64,000 nt of DNA from Pedobacter nanyangensis (GCF_003313505.1 NZ_QMHO01000009.1:109568-173567); one strand, 5' to 3'. Numbered from the stretch's first letter, positions 19,155 through 30,600 are shown. Program-made: numbers and translations. The notes: generated from the letters alone by a model not told the origin.

Positions 19155-21449
19155 TTAGTTTTGATTTAGGGCGTAACACCTTAACGAAAATAGCGAAGCT
19201 GGCACATTAACCGAGGGGTGTTCCAATATAATTCTTAATTTCTTTGTGCTTATTGGCAATTCGAATACTACTTCATCCTTGGTTTGGTAGTTATCGCGTT
19301 TGCGATAAACCACTTTCCCCTGTTCGTCTTCAATATGGTAATTTCTTACGCAAAATGGCATTACAGTTTCGGGATGGGTCATTAGCACCGATTCCATGGG
19401 ATGATCTGCATCGGTATCAAAAACCAAGTCTATTTTCCCGATGGTTTGCGCTTCTTTCCAATTGACTTCAATCACAGGGGCAGCATCTGTAAGCTCGGCT
19501 ACCCAAGCATTGGGTTGTACCGTTGGTCTATCTAGCCCATTTTTAAGATGATCTGCCGAGAACACATGGATAGGCTGTTTAAACTGCAAAGCGATATTAT
19601 GGCCTTCTGGTCGTCGTTGTGGACACCAAAACTCAAAAGTATCTACGCCCGAGCCTTCGGGAGCCACTTGTTTACCGTTATTGGAAACGGCTTTGTTTAC
19701 CCCATTGAACACAGAAAGCAAACCTGTAAGTCGCTGTTGAGCATAAGCCAATTGTACTTTTTCATTGATCAAGAAACACACAAACACGTATTGCTCTTTA
19801 TCAATAGTGACATTGAAATCGATATCTATTTCCTGTTCGCCAGCTTGTAGTTCAATGGTTTTTGCCGCTAGCGTAGTATCAGGCGTAAAGCCACCGTCTC
19901 TGGCGCTAATTCTCAATTCTACATCTAAGGTAGTAGGCTCGTCTGCTTTAAGTAATGCGTTAATAGCCGGGATTTGACCAGGTTTTAAAGGCAACATTTG
20001 TGCCGCAGCAATGGAGAGTGGTTTAAAGATCGCATCGGTTCTATCAAAGCCTTTAAATTGCAGGTTTGAGCTGGTGTTTACATTTGCTGTGGATAGCAGG
20101 TCTTCGCGGTCTGCCCAAGCTACATTTGGAATGTACTGGCCGCTTCTGAACAGCAACTGTTGCAAGGCTGGCATGTGGCCTTCTTGATATAGTTGTGCAG
20201 GTAGTTTATTATTTTTCACACACCACGCCGCCGCCATTGCAGCTGCCTGCGCTACGTAGGCGCAAGTACCCATCACACGGGTTCCACCAAAGGCCACATG
20301 GCTCACGCTGATGATACGTCCTGCTAAGAATAAGTTTTTAACGTTTTTACTGTAAAGGCTTCGGTAAGGGATTTGGAAAATGCCTTTGCTATGCCACTGG
20401 TTACAAGGCGAACGGTCGCTAAATACGCCATCGGCTGGATGCAGGTCAATAGACCAACCGCCATAAGCAACGGCATCGTCGTGTAATTTCTGTTCAATCA
20501 AATCGGCTTGCGAAAGGATATAATCGCCCTCAAATCTTCTGCTTTCTCTTTTACCTGGCACGGTACCCACCCATTCCAGCGTATAGTTTTCTGCCTCGGG
20601 AAAATTGCCAGAGTTTTTGATGTAATCCCACACACCGTAAATGACTTTCCATAGCTCCCATTTGATTTGCTCGGTGTCGTGTACGGTATCCATCCTGCCG
20701 CCATGTTCAACCCACCAAAGCTTGCAACCATGTTCTTTGGCGTTAAAGCTTTTATAGCGTGGAATTTCTTTTTGCACATCCAGAGCAAAGGCTGGTGCAG
20801 TAAATTTCACTGGTTTTCCTACATCCTTGGTATAAAAGTAAAGCGAGTGGCCCAGCAATTCGCCATAACTTGCATCGGGTGCCATAGGCTCATTGAACTC
20901 ATCGGGTGTTTCGGCACCCATTCTAAATGCTGCACCCGAAAGAAAGCCGACGACCCCATCGCCTGAAGCATCACAAAACAATGGCGCATGGATGATGTAA
21001 GTGGTGGAGTTTTGGCTACAAAGGGCTTTTACACTTTCAATGGTATCTGAATTACTTTTATGCACTTCATATACCGCAGTGTTCAACAGCAGTGTAATAT
21101 TGGGTTCCTGCTTTACCTTATCCAACAAAATCATGTCCAAAATCACAGGATTCCCCTCTGGATTTCTATAAGTATTTTCTACCAACAGCTCATCAATTAC
21201 ACCACCTTCCCTACTCCATCGGTTGTTGTTGCCCATGTGTGAGGTAGCGCCTAAAATCCATAACCTTACCTCGCTTGAGGCATTACCGCCCAATACAGGC
21301 CTGTCTTGCACCAACACTACTTTGATGCCTTGTCTTGCCGCAGTAATTGCCGCACACACGCCCGACATCCCGCCGCCAATAATTGCTAAATCTGTTTGAT
21401 AATTCTCAATTTTTAAATGCCTACTTTCTACAGCTTCTTTACGTATCAT
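19155..21449 (-). CDS. FAD-dependent oxidoreductase (FAD_oxidored type), cytoplasmic
   Basis: A 764-residue flavoprotein. The N-terminal Rossmann motif is LAIIGGGMSGVCAAITAARQG (about 20-40), followed by the conserved VLGGNASSEVR and, further on, FCDASGDGVVGFLSGA and LFLAGRIISVSHVAFGGTRVMGT, typical of the PF12831-like family found in carbohydrate loci. The C-terminal region (about 480-764) is beta-rich and resembles a galactose-binding domain. There is no signal peptide, so it should act in the cytosol, presumably oxidising the sugar or derivative brought in by the symporter encoded 2 bases downstream. Substrate and product are unknown; such enzymes have been annotated but rarely assigned. 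It starts 11 bases after the preceding gene. Confidence 0.85.
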   Translation of the reverse strand: MIRKEAVESRHLKIENYQTDLAIIGGGMSGVCAAITAARQGIKVVLVQDRPVLGGNASSEVRLWILGATSHMGNNNRWSREGGVIDELLVENTYRNPEGNPVILDMILLDKVKQEPNITLLLNTAVYEVHKSNSDTIESVKALCSQNSTTYIIHAPLFCDASGDGVVGFLSGAAFRMGAETPDEFNEPMAPDASYGELLGHSLYFYTKDVGKPVKFTAPAFALDVQKEIPRYKSFNAKEHGCKLWWVEHGGRMDTVHDTEQIKWELWKVIYGVWDYIKNSGNFPEAENYTLEWVGTVPGKRESRRFEGDYILSQADLIEQKLHDDAVAYGGWSIDLHPADGVFSDRSPCNQWHSKGIFQIPYRSLYSKNVKNLFLAGRIISVSHVAFGGTRVMGTCAYVAQAAAMAAAWCVKNNKLPAQLYQEGHMPALQQLLFRSGQYIPNVAWADREDLLSTANVNTSSNLQFKGFDRTDAIFKPLSIAAAQMLPLKPGQIPAINALLKADEPTTLDVELRISARDGGFTPDTTLAAKTIELQAGEQEIDIDFNVTIDKEQYVFVCFLINEKVQLAYAQQRLTGLLSVFNGVNKAVSNNGKQVAPEGSGVDTFEFWCPQRRPEGHNIALQFKQPIHVFSADHLKNGLDRPTVQPNAWVAELTDAAPVIEVNWKEAQTIGKIDLVFDTDADHPMESVLMTHPETVMPFCVRNYHIEDEQGKVVYRKRDNYQTKDEVVFELPISTKKLRIILEHPSVNVPASLFSLRCYALNQN

Positions 21450-21460
21450 TTATTTCTTCT

Positions 21461-24310
21461 TTATTTTCCTAATTCTGTTTTTGGGGATTTCACCAACTTT
21501 CCGTTCAAGCCTGTCAGTTCCAAATAAAAGCTCACAGGTTTTCCTTTTTCTACCGGGATGGTAAATTCAAATGGGTATTCGTTTTTATCAATGCGTTTTT
21601 CTTCTTTTCCGTTGATGGAATAATAGATGCTGGCCTTTTTCCATTTGGTGTCATCTTCCTGCAGGAAGACGAACAACTTATCGGCATAGGCACCCAGTTT
21701 AAACAACAAAGCTTTGGTATCTCCCTGTGGGATATGGGCATAATCTGTCCTCGCATCTTTGCTCCATTGAAGAAGCTGATCTTGAAAACCATTGGGGATG
21801 TTAATGCCAGAAATAGCGACGGCCGTGATGCCGCCTGCGGGAACACTCACTTGGAATACGCCTGTTTTTAACGGGGTAGATTTTCCTACAGGATTGAGGT
21901 TGCTGATGCTGGCTTTGTTTGAGAAGGCCACACGAGCAGGATCTATCGTGACCTTGGTGTTTACTGCTTTAGCAGATTGGTTCATGAAAGCCAAGAGCAA
22001 AGTATCGCCTTTTCTGGCACTAACATAGTTTAGGGCTACGTCGTCAATTTGCAGTAAGCGCGATGGCATCCACAGTTGAGCATTTTTAACTTGAAAGAAT
22101 GCTCCTTTTTTAGCGCCATAAAACTTGTTCTGCAAATAGGCATATCCTTCAATGTATTCATTTGGAAAGTTGATTTTCCCAGCACTTCTCACGTAGGCAT
22201 CTGACACCAGATAGTCGATAAACATCGAGGCCATCGGTAAAATATGATTATAATGGAACGAATTGACACTTTGCGCCTTGTGTTCGTGCAAGGGGAAATC
22301 TGCTTTTTCGTAGGCCGTAGTTCTTTCGGTGTTCATGTGGTAGCCCGGAAAACTTTCAGAGCGACCAACAATGGAGGCTTTGGCCACATTCATTAAAAAA
22401 GGGTCGTTGGTATGATAGCCTATCCTGAGCAACCAAGGCGCATAGGTAGACATAAAGATGCCACGATGACCTGTGGAAGTTCCAGACGATTCAGGGGTAA
22501 GTCCCACTTCAGAAAGTCGCCATGCCGGTACCGTTTCTTCTGGATAGTACATTTGTTGGTGACCTTTTGATTTTAGGTACCAATACATAGGGGCTTTACC
22601 GCCTTTGTTTACCGTTACTTGGGTATTGGGCACTTGCGGAGCCATCCAAGTAAACAAGGTATAATGCCTGGCGCCATCTTGCGCAGCCTGCAAATATCGT
22701 GTATAACCTGTAAGTTCATACAATTCTAATAGCGCCGACCAATGATTGGTAAATGTTGGCCAGAAAAAGTTGGAACTGAACAATGGATCTCCAAATTGGG
22801 TAATTTTCTTGGCTACCCTTTCTTTCAAATATTGATCAGCCAGTGAAATGCTCAACTTCAAATAAGCGGAATCTGAAGTGAGTTTAAACATATACATGGC
22901 ATTTACCCAGTTTCGGCCTTTTTGTTCTTCATCTAGGTTTCTAACTCGTGCAGTACCGAATTCTTTCTTCGCCATTTCAGCATAAAAGGAATTATTTCGG
23001 CCAAACACATTATACAGCACTTGTAATTCAGATAACGGGGCAATGGGACCTCTTAATTTTCTTGAGGGAGATTGGATTTTCTGGTTGCTGTCAATGGCAA
23101 AGAGGAACTTCTCCCGAGACAGCATAAATTCCATTAAAGGATAAGCTCTTTGCTCGAACATCTCCTTGTCGTCCCTCACGATGGACAATTCCAAAGGGTT
23201 TAAACTCGATACATTTTTTACGGCTCCTGGTACATCTGTAGAATAGGCAAATCCTTTTAAGCTGTCGATGAACCAAGCATATTTCGTTTTCGAATAATCA
23301 ATGAGGTTATCCAAAGTGGTATTCATGGAAACGGTGGCATTGGTTCGGTAATCCTTAAAGCCAAATACTGTTGTGGCCATTTTTTCGAAGGTTTTGGTAA
23401 TGCTTTCAGGCTCAACCACCACATGTATAGCAAACTCAAAAGGGTTGCCTGCTTTCATTTTGGAATTGATACCGCCAGGCATAGGCGCAAAAACTTGTGG
23501 CTGCAATTGTAGTTTTTGGTTAAGCAGGGCAACGCCAAACTGACTGTTGGTAAAAAGTGGCAAGGGCTGAAAAGGCAAATACCTGGCGTCTGCCAAAACA
23601 CCAATGGAATTTGTGCCGTCATTAACCAACGTGGTAGGCAAGGTGGCCATAAAGGCTGGCGTAAGGTAAGGTTGTGGTGGCGTGCGCTTTTCTGTCCAAA
23701 TGAGTGGTTGCCATAATTCCTGTACCTCTTCATTTTTAAAAGCTGGAGCGCCCACATAACCCACACTGTAAAAACCATCCTTTTTAGGAACAAACAAAAA
23801 GCGAATGCTGGGATAAGGTGAGCCGCTTTTTTGAACCAGCCATGCTTTTAAGGTAAACATGGGATGCTCTGGAAAAGTATAAGCAATGGAGTCGCCTACT
23901 TTTTGAGCTTTAACAGCACTAATAAAATACGGGGTTCCAGCATGATAAATATTGGCGGTCCTGTTTTGCTTTGCACTCCTTAAAATCTTGTCATCAAAAC
24001 CATCACCAGCCATGCTGGCACTTACTGCTTGTTGGTTATAATCGGCCAAGTTACTAGCTGTCGTTTTCCAAGTGGGAATATTGTAAGGAACTTTTTTTAA
24101 TCCAGAGGGCTTTAGCGCAATTTCAGGATCTTTCTCATTAAAAAGCACGACAAAATCTGGCTTAAAAGCATAGTTTTTACCTTTGGCAACTACCTCAAAT
24201 GTGGTGCCTTTGGTGGTTTGTGCATTTACGGTGTGCTGCAAACCAAGGATAATTAAAAAACAGCAAATGCTTGTGTATCGGCTATAGATGATGTTCAACG
24301 TCATTTTCAT
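21461..24310 (-). CDS. Large secreted (alpha/alpha)-barrel-type protein of unknown activity, paralogue A
   Basis: A 949-residue secreted protein (signal peptide ending HTVNAQ). An N-terminal beta-rich half (about 30-330, with VPYNIPTWK and YSVGYVGAP) is followed by helical repeats (about 340-730), then a C-terminal beta region and an extra domain (about 830-949). The helical region has alternating aromatic/charged helices as in (alpha/alpha)6 glycosidases and lyases. It is clearly homologous to the genes at 27609 and 31034: shared landmarks are S-x-V-G-L-x-x-E (here SEVGLTPE), VGRSESFPGYH, FHYNHI and GKINFP. I do not recognise a named CAZy family. It sits 1 base after GH97. The best guess is a glycoside hydrolase or lyase for the PUL2 backbone. 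Confidence 0.65.
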   Translation of the reverse strand: MKMTLNIIYSRYTSICCFLIILGLQHTVNAQTTKGTTFEVVAKGKNYAFKPDFVVLFNEKDPEIALKPSGLKKVPYNIPTWKTTASNLADYNQQAVSASMAGDGFDDKILRSAKQNRTANIYHAGTPYFISAVKAQKVGDSIAYTFPEHPMFTLKAWLVQKSGSPYPSIRFLFVPKKDGFYSVGYVGAPAFKNEEVQELWQPLIWTEKRTPPQPYLTPAFMATLPTTLVNDGTNSIGVLADARYLPFQPLPLFTNSQFGVALLNQKLQLQPQVFAPMPGGINSKMKAGNPFEFAIHVVVEPESITKTFEKMATTVFGFKDYRTNATVSMNTTLDNLIDYSKTKYAWFIDSLKGFAYSTDVPGAVKNVSSLNPLELSIVRDDKEMFEQRAYPLMEFMLSREKFLFAIDSNQKIQSPSRKLRGPIAPLSELQVLYNVFGRNNSFYAEMAKKEFGTARVRNLDEEQKGRNWVNAMYMFKLTSDSAYLKLSISLADQYLKERVAKKITQFGDPLFSSNFFWPTFTNHWSALLELYELTGYTRYLQAAQDGARHYTLFTWMAPQVPNTQVTVNKGGKAPMYWYLKSKGHQQMYYPEETVPAWRLSEVGLTPESSGTSTGHRGIFMSTYAPWLLRIGYHTNDPFLMNVAKASIVGRSESFPGYHMNTERTTAYEKADFPLHEHKAQSVNSFHYNHILPMASMFIDYLVSDAYVRSAGKINFPNEYIEGYAYLQNKFYGAKKGAFFQVKNAQLWMPSRLLQIDDVALNYVSARKGDTLLLAFMNQSAKAVNTKVTIDPARVAFSNKASISNLNPVGKSTPLKTGVFQVSVPAGGITAVAISGINIPNGFQDQLLQWSKDARTDYAHIPQGDTKALLFKLGAYADKLFVFLQEDDTKWKKASIYYSINGKEEKRIDKNEYPFEFTIPVEKGKPVSFYLELTGLNGKLVKSPKTELGK

Positions 24311-24311
24311 A

Positions 24312-26204
24312 TTATTTTTCTAAGGATTTTAATTGGATGACGAAACCTCCGTTTGGCGGAAGGGTAATTTGTTGCTGATGAAGTTGAGAGGACGCTTTAA
24401 CGGTTGAAAGAAAACCATTCCCTTGATCTTCAATAAGCGTAGCTTTATAAGCTGACAGCTTTTTAATAAAAGACAGGTCCAGCATTACTTTCTTTTCGGT
24501 GTTTAAGCCATTGATGGCAGCCACATACCAATCCTTACCGTGCTGTTTAGCCACTATTGCGCAAACGCCTATTTCACTGCCATTAAGTACCAGCGTGTTA
24601 TTCCAGGTAGTAGGCAAATCTTTAATCAAAGGAAGAATAGGTTGATAGATAGGATCGTTCAACAAGGTGATTGGGTTTTCGGCAATACATTGAAATGGCG
24701 AATCAAACAAATAGAGCAAAGCCAATTGATGGCTCAATGTAGTAGCGGCTCGGTTAGAAAAAAACGCTGGCGTGTAATCCGCGGGGCCAGTCATGAAGCG
24801 GGTAAAAGGCAGTGCCGCATTGTGCCAGGCAGGGATGGGTTCGTTCATGATGTTGAGCTCCATGCCACGGATGCCTTCCCTGGTCATTTCGTTAGGATAA
24901 GTACGGTATTCGCCTGTGGAAGTGTGACAGCCGTGAAAATTGACCATCAACTTTTTTTGCGCTGCAATTTTCAGGAAGTTGATTTCGAAATCTATCAGAT
25001 CCTTCGCTTCGCTGTTCATGAAATCAATTTTAATTCCCGCCACGCCTAAACGACTTAGGGTATCTAAAAAAGCCGTACAATAACGGGTATCTCTCAAATA
25101 TTTGGAGTCTTTCCATACCCATATTTTAACTTTCTTCGCCTTGCCATAGGCGATTAGGTCTTTGAGGGTTTCCCATTTATTTTTCCATTTTTCTTCCCAA
25201 CCATCATCAATTAAGGTATAGTTAAAGTTGAGCTGTGCCGCAGCATCTATGATTTTCCTTTCTGTGGCGGGTGCCAGATAATCGTTACCTCTAGTGATCC
25301 AACTCCAGGCGCTTTTACCAGGTACGATGTAATTGGTATTTGCAAAAAGCGACTGATCTGGTTTTTCATTGAGCGCCGCCACGACGTTTTGGTTGGCTAA
25401 TTCATTCAAATTGGCCGCCAAGCCTATCACACGCCAAGGGGTAAATGCGTTTTCATTTGCGGGTACCACAAAGCCCTGATTTCCTTCAGTAAAATCTACC
25501 GAAAGGCTATTCTTGTTGGCTTTTAACCGCATGCCACTGTAGTTTTTCAATGCGGCTTCGGTAATAAAAAGGTAGCTTTGATCTGCCAATTGCGCCACAA
25601 TGGGTTTCCCTTGAATTGGTCCTGTTTTAGAAATCTGATCGAGACTATCTATTCGGGTTTGGAGCCACAATCCAGCGTAAGATTTAAGTTTCCAGTGGTT
25701 ATTGCGCTCAAAAAACCAAACCCTTGTGCTTCCGTCCAATACAAAACTGGTTTGCTCACTTGTAACGTGCACTGTGGTGTTGGGTAATTGGTAGCGTATG
25801 GCACAAGCATGATCGAACAAGGCAATTTCTATCTTATTTTTGCCGATACCAATTTGATACTTTTTGTAGGTAACCTGTCGAGGTTGTGCATTGTAACGCA
25901 GCAGTGTAAGGGATTCTTTAACCGTTTTACTGCTCAAAAGCACAGGTTCTGCGCTTACATCCAACAAAGGCTTTCCTGCAATGCTTAACCCTAATGATGA
26001 AGGTTTTATCAACAGCTCCCCATTTAAAGACATCGTATAAAAAAATCCTTTGTCTTTTTCTTTAAATACGCTCACACTTACTTTGCCCGAGGGACTTTTG
26101 ATCAACAAGGGCTGCGCCGCACTTTGAGCCCTAGCAAAGCCTAGCAAGCAAAGCAACATGGTGAGTAACGATCGACGAAGGTTGGTTGGATGGAGACCGT
26201 TCAT
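24312..26204 (-). CDS. GH97 glycoside hydrolase (retaining alpha-galactosidase-like subgroup)
   Basis: Secreted alpha-glycosidase of 630 residues from the ATG at 26204 (a further in-frame ATG lies at 26213). The 26204 start makes an ATGA overlap with the stop of the SGNH gene and gives a good signal peptide ending GFARAQ. A beta-supersandwich (about 30-280) precedes the TIM barrel with YTLIDDGWEE. The segment GIKIDFMNSE places an Asp (about residue 394) where the retaining GH97 subgroup (Bacteroides BT1871-type) has its nucleophile, and TREGIRGMELN gives a candidate Glu. Inverting SusB-like members use Glu at a different place. Acts in the periplasm; an alpha-galactoside or related linkage is likely but not certain. 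Confidence 0.9.
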   Translation of the reverse strand: MNGLHPTNLRRSLLTMLLCLLGFARAQSAAQPLLIKSPSGKVSVSVFKEKDKGFFYTMSLNGELLIKPSSLGLSIAGKPLLDVSAEPVLLSSKTVKESLTLLRYNAQPRQVTYKKYQIGIGKNKIEIALFDHACAIRYQLPNTTVHVTSEQTSFVLDGSTRVWFFERNNHWKLKSYAGLWLQTRIDSLDQISKTGPIQGKPIVAQLADQSYLFITEAALKNYSGMRLKANKNSLSVDFTEGNQGFVVPANENAFTPWRVIGLAANLNELANQNVVAALNEKPDQSLFANTNYIVPGKSAWSWITRGNDYLAPATERKIIDAAAQLNFNYTLIDDGWEEKWKNKWETLKDLIAYGKAKKVKIWVWKDSKYLRDTRYCTAFLDTLSRLGVAGIKIDFMNSEAKDLIDFEINFLKIAAQKKLMVNFHGCHTSTGEYRTYPNEMTREGIRGMELNIMNEPIPAWHNAALPFTRFMTGPADYTPAFFSNRAATTLSHQLALLYLFDSPFQCIAENPITLLNDPIYQPILPLIKDLPTTWNNTLVLNGSEIGVCAIVAKQHGKDWYVAAINGLNTEKKVMLDLSFIKKLSAYKATLIEDQGNGFLSTVKASSQLHQQQITLPPNGGFVIQLKSLEK

Positions 26205-27622
26205 TTTAACCATTCTCCTCTCAATAAAATTCGACCTAAATAAATCACTGTTTGATCGTATTTGGCAGGGTTCTGTTGAATATCGGCTCTTTTATCTGCT
26301 GGTAAAATCTCCGTTTTATTGGCTTTTTGTGCAGATACTTTTACGGTAACTACATGAATACCATCAGGTACTTTGAGTACATCAAATTGTCCACGGTAGC
26401 GATTATTGCAGTAGGCATTAAACCTATTCAAGGCATCAGGCGTGGTAGATTCAGTGGTTTGATAATAGCTAAAACTGCCTTGCTTTTCACGGTTTAATTT
26501 TACGGGCTTACCATCAATCAGCCATTCCAACTGCCCCACTTCTGGACCGCCAATGTCAAAGAGCCCGATCATATCGCCCTTAAAGCGAAAACTGAAACTG
26601 GCCTCTGGACGGTTTGCGCTAAGCACTTCGGAAAACCAAGGGCTAAACTTTTTAAGGTTAGGTTGCTCGGCGGTGTTCAATAGCTGCCAACCGCTTTTGG
26701 CCAGGTCCATTTTTGCGGGATCTACCATGGTGGCATTGTCCCAAGCCGAAGTGATTAAGGGTTTGGGCAATGGACTGTTTTGCGGTTCTTTTACCATTTC
26801 CATTTTTGCGAGCGCTCTGGCAATGGCCGCAGCGTACAAATTCCCACCCGCAGTAGTGGGGTGTATCCCATCCTCGGAAAATAATAGCTGATCTGGACCA
26901 ACGGATTGGGCATTGCCCTTCCACACTAATTTTCCTGAAGCTTCTAAACTCGCAGCTTCCATGCCCAACTGTATAGACGGCAAGTTGTAATGTGCCGCTA
27001 CTTTTTCTAATCCTATGATGTTTTGGGGGATTTCATTTTTTTGATAGCTAGCGGTTTGACCGTTTAAAATGGTGTAGATTAAACAGATTTCTACTTGGGG
27101 ATTAGATGTAATGGCCTGTCTGATCATGCCCTCCATCCCATCGGCATAAGCGCCGTTCACTGCAAATTCAATGAAAATAAGGTCTGGACGATAGTCGAGC
27201 ACTTGCTCTTTTATTCTAAAAGCACCCAATTCGGTTCCCGTACCTGATACACCTGCATTCACCCATTTAAACTTGGCGTTTGGATAAGCATGTTCCAAGT
27301 AGTTGGCAGTTTGTAAGCGATAGCCAAAATTTGCTTGGGTAATACTGCCGCCAATAAAGGCAACTTTAAGTTCTTGCCCGGCCTTGGCTTTGGCAATGAA
27401 GCGAGGTAGTCCGCCACGAACCTGGCACTCTTGTACGTGATGGAAACTGCCTGGCCCAACCAAAGGAATGTTTACTTCAGCTGTTTCAAAATAGATAGAC
27501 GAGGCTCCTGATTGTGAAGCCGCAATTTTGTCCCTATCTACGTTTTCCTGGGCAGATAAGAGGTTGGCAATCATCAGTAATCCGAGTGACATTATTTTTG
27601 CTTTATGTTTACTTATTCCCAT
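26201..27622 (-). CDS. Secreted SGNH/GDSL-family esterase
   Basis: A 473-residue secreted hydrolase, signal peptide ending NLLSAQ. SGNH blocks: GGSITQANFGYR with the nucleophile Ser (about residue 92), NAGVSGTGTELGAFR with the oxyanion Gly, FAVNGAYADG in place of the GxND block, and EDGIHPTTAGG with the catalytic Asp/His. The C-terminal part (about 310-473) is beta-rich and may bind sugar. It is probably a carbohydrate deacylase preparing the PUL2 glycan. Its start overlaps the end of the 1137-residue protein gene by 14 bases and its stop overlaps the GH97 start, indicating tight co-translation. Confidence 0.85.
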   Translation of the reverse strand: MGISKHKAKIMSLGLLMIANLLSAQENVDRDKIAASQSGASSIYFETAEVNIPLVGPGSFHHVQECQVRGGLPRFIAKAKAGQELKVAFIGGSITQANFGYRLQTANYLEHAYPNAKFKWVNAGVSGTGTELGAFRIKEQVLDYRPDLIFIEFAVNGAYADGMEGMIRQAITSNPQVEICLIYTILNGQTASYQKNEIPQNIIGLEKVAAHYNLPSIQLGMEAASLEASGKLVWKGNAQSVGPDQLLFSEDGIHPTTAGGNLYAAAIARALAKMEMVKEPQNSPLPKPLITSAWDNATMVDPAKMDLAKSGWQLLNTAEQPNLKKFSPWFSEVLSANRPEASFSFRFKGDMIGLFDIGGPEVGQLEWLIDGKPVKLNREKQGSFSYYQTTESTTPDALNRFNAYCNNRYRGQFDVLKVPDGIHVVTVKVSAQKANKTEILPADKRADIQQNPAKYDQTVIYLGRILLRGEWLK

Positions 27623-30600
27623 TGAGCACTATCTTTTTTGATTTTACTTTCCCATCCTCGCTTTTAAAGGTGAGTTCAACAGTTGCATTTTCATCCATGG
27701 CTAATTTGTTAAAACTCCACTCGAAAGGATATTGAGCTATTTGTTGTGTTTTTTGATTACAGGTTACCGTCACCGAATAACCTTTTAAAGGCGCTGTTTC
27801 TGCAAAACCGTAAATGCTATCCCATCCAAATGGGGAACGGATACGGAATAGATAGATTTTACCCCAAGGTGCGCCTAGGTCAAATGTTTTCATCCCATCT
27901 TTAACAGGCTGATATTTAACCGCGACTGGTGCCGTTGCCAAGGGAATGGCAATGGCTTTAAAACCTTTTGCCGGGACGTTAACATCAATCTTTGCGCCGT
28001 TAAAACCGGCAGGAACAGCTTTTCCGTCATTGCTGTAAATGGTTGCCTTACCTTCTTTTTGGGCATTCGCAGCCTCGCTCCAATGTACTGCCACTTGTTG
28101 CGCACTTTCTGCTTCGGAAGAGAGCAAAATCCAGAAGTTTTGAGCTGAAACGGCCGTTACATAGTTAATTTCTGGATGCTGAACTTTTACCAAATCTTTG
28201 CGCATTCGCAAGGTCACTTCATGATCTCCAAAAACCTTCCCCTTGGCACCACCATAAATGCGGTTATTGAACCATACAAACCCTTCTTGCTTACTGTATG
28301 GGAACACTACATTTCCATTAGCACGCTGGATGGTTTCGGTAATGAGGTAATCTAGACTAAAAGCCAAATGTGGCGGAATATGGTGATAATATATAGAACT
28401 TACATCAGGACCTTTGTAAGGGAAATCAGCCGACATCGGCACATCGGTAAAGCCTGTGCTGTAGTAACCTGGATAATTTGCAAAACGACCAATAACAGCA
28501 TTGCGGGCATAAATTTCGTAGATAGGTTTGTGCGCATATTGAAACAAACGCAACAAATGTGGCGCCCAACTACTCATCATCACGGGGTGAACGGTTTGTC
28601 CTTTCACCCGGGTAAAGTAGGTACTTGGCTGCTCCAAACCTAAGCCTACTGGAGAAACCAACCACTGAGGCACTTGCTTTTCCAATACATCGTCTTTTTT
28701 ACGTGGAAAACCTAAGCGGTAGGGCGCATTGCCTTTCCACCAAATGCGAGTCACGCCGTCATATTTGTTGCCAGGATGTATGGTCTGTAGGCTATCCTTT
28801 ACTGCAGGATAACTACGTATGCCAGCGATGGTAAAATATGCTCCGTATTCGGCTGCTTTTAAATATTTCTGTTCTTTAGTGACTTCGTACAAATCCACCA
28901 AATCCCACCAAGGTGCATAAAAAGTGGCATTATAGAAAGGAATATGGCTCAGTACTTTATCAGTGTTGTGATATATTTTATATTGTATAAAAAGATCAGC
29001 TTCTTTTTTTGCTTGTTGCAACCATTTAGATTGGCCTGTAAGTTGGTATGCCCAAAGTGATTGGTTCCATGCGTGGAAATCCGTTGAATATCCTTTGGCC
29101 ATCCTTAAACTATCTTCTGGTAGGGCAATGGCTTTGATCCAAGGATTTAATTTCCCCAGCAGTTGATCTAAGCCCACGTAATAGGAAGTGGTAAACTGCG
29201 AGGTGAAAGGATTCATTTCCAAGGTTTTTCTGGTGGCGTTAAAGGCCGTAGGCACAATATCGGTAGCCCAGCGGTAGCCACTTCTCGAAAGCGTAAACTC
29301 GATGGTGGGCAACGAACGTTTCAGGTAAAAATCTTCATCGTTTTGCAAGACGGATAAGGCTATATTGGCCAAAGGCGTAGCATTTACCACGGTGGGTGCG
29401 GTAGTAGGATCGCCTTCAATGTCATAAAACCCTTTTAACTCAGGTGCCCAGCCACCAGCATTGTCATCTTTGATCAAATCAATCATGTTAAACACGGCAT
29501 CTGTTAATGATGCCTGTTTTTGCTTGCGGTAATCCTTTACTTCTAATATTTCTTTAGAGACCTCATCTATCGCTGTATTCCAGTCGCCAGCGGTTAAACC
29601 CAGTGCAAATTCTCTGTCAATTAAATCGCCTGTGGCATATTTAGAATCTTTCATGCCCATTACTGGCGAAAACATGACCGCTTGTAGTTGATTGTTGTGG
29701 TTTTTAAGCGTAAAACCCGCCGGAGCATAATCTACCGAACCCCAGTCTTTTCCCAACAATGCTGTTCCCGCCGCCACATAACTGGAAGCTATTCCAGTAG
29801 GTGTTTTTGAAGAGACAATGGCTGCCGGCTGTTGCATCATCGAGGTAAGCATCATCTGTGGCCCATCGGAAACACGCTTATATTGAAACATCGGTGCCAT
29901 CGACACGTTCTCCAATTCCTGCTGGCCAATAGGTTGAAAGGCGGCAACTCCCATGCTGTAATATCCTGGCTGGGCTGTTTTACAAATCAAACGTAAGCGG
30001 ATATGCTGTTGTGCTGGTTGTAACGACCACAATCCTTTGATGGTAGAGCCATTACGGGTCACATACTGCACTTCTATGGTTTGAGCGTCTATCTTTTGGG
30101 CCGAAACAGGAATGGCTTCACTCAAGTTTCCTGCCTCAAAAGGATTGAAATCATCGCCTGGTTTATGCACGGCATGTTTTTCATCCTTAAAAGTAAAGTA
30201 TGATTTTGGGGTCTGCGAATCCCAAGTTGGATAGTATTTGTTGTAACGGATGGCCGTTTGGTTGCTGGTTAGCAGAAAAACACTATGGTCTTCCATTTTG
30301 GTACCCATGGGTTCCTGCCATTTCCCTTGATTTTTGAAAGCGGTACGGCAAGCAATGGCTTTTTGATTAGCGCCCGCGGCCAAAAACTGCAACCGCACTA
30401 AACCGTTTTCAATTTCGGCAATTACTTTATCGTTATCATTTAACCGTATGGCCGGAACCGTAGCCTTTTTCTGCTCGGTAAATACCTGTTGCTCCAGAGG
30501 TTGTTTTTTCCAAGAAAGCAATAATTTTTTATCGAGCTTATTGGGATCTACCGAGTCATCTTGAGTAAATAAAATGGCATCGCATCGCCCATAATTGAAA

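Noticed and set aside
24540..25049. A 169-codon open frame on the + strand opposite GH97
   Set aside because: It is antisense to conserved catalytic segments of GH97 and has no independent support.
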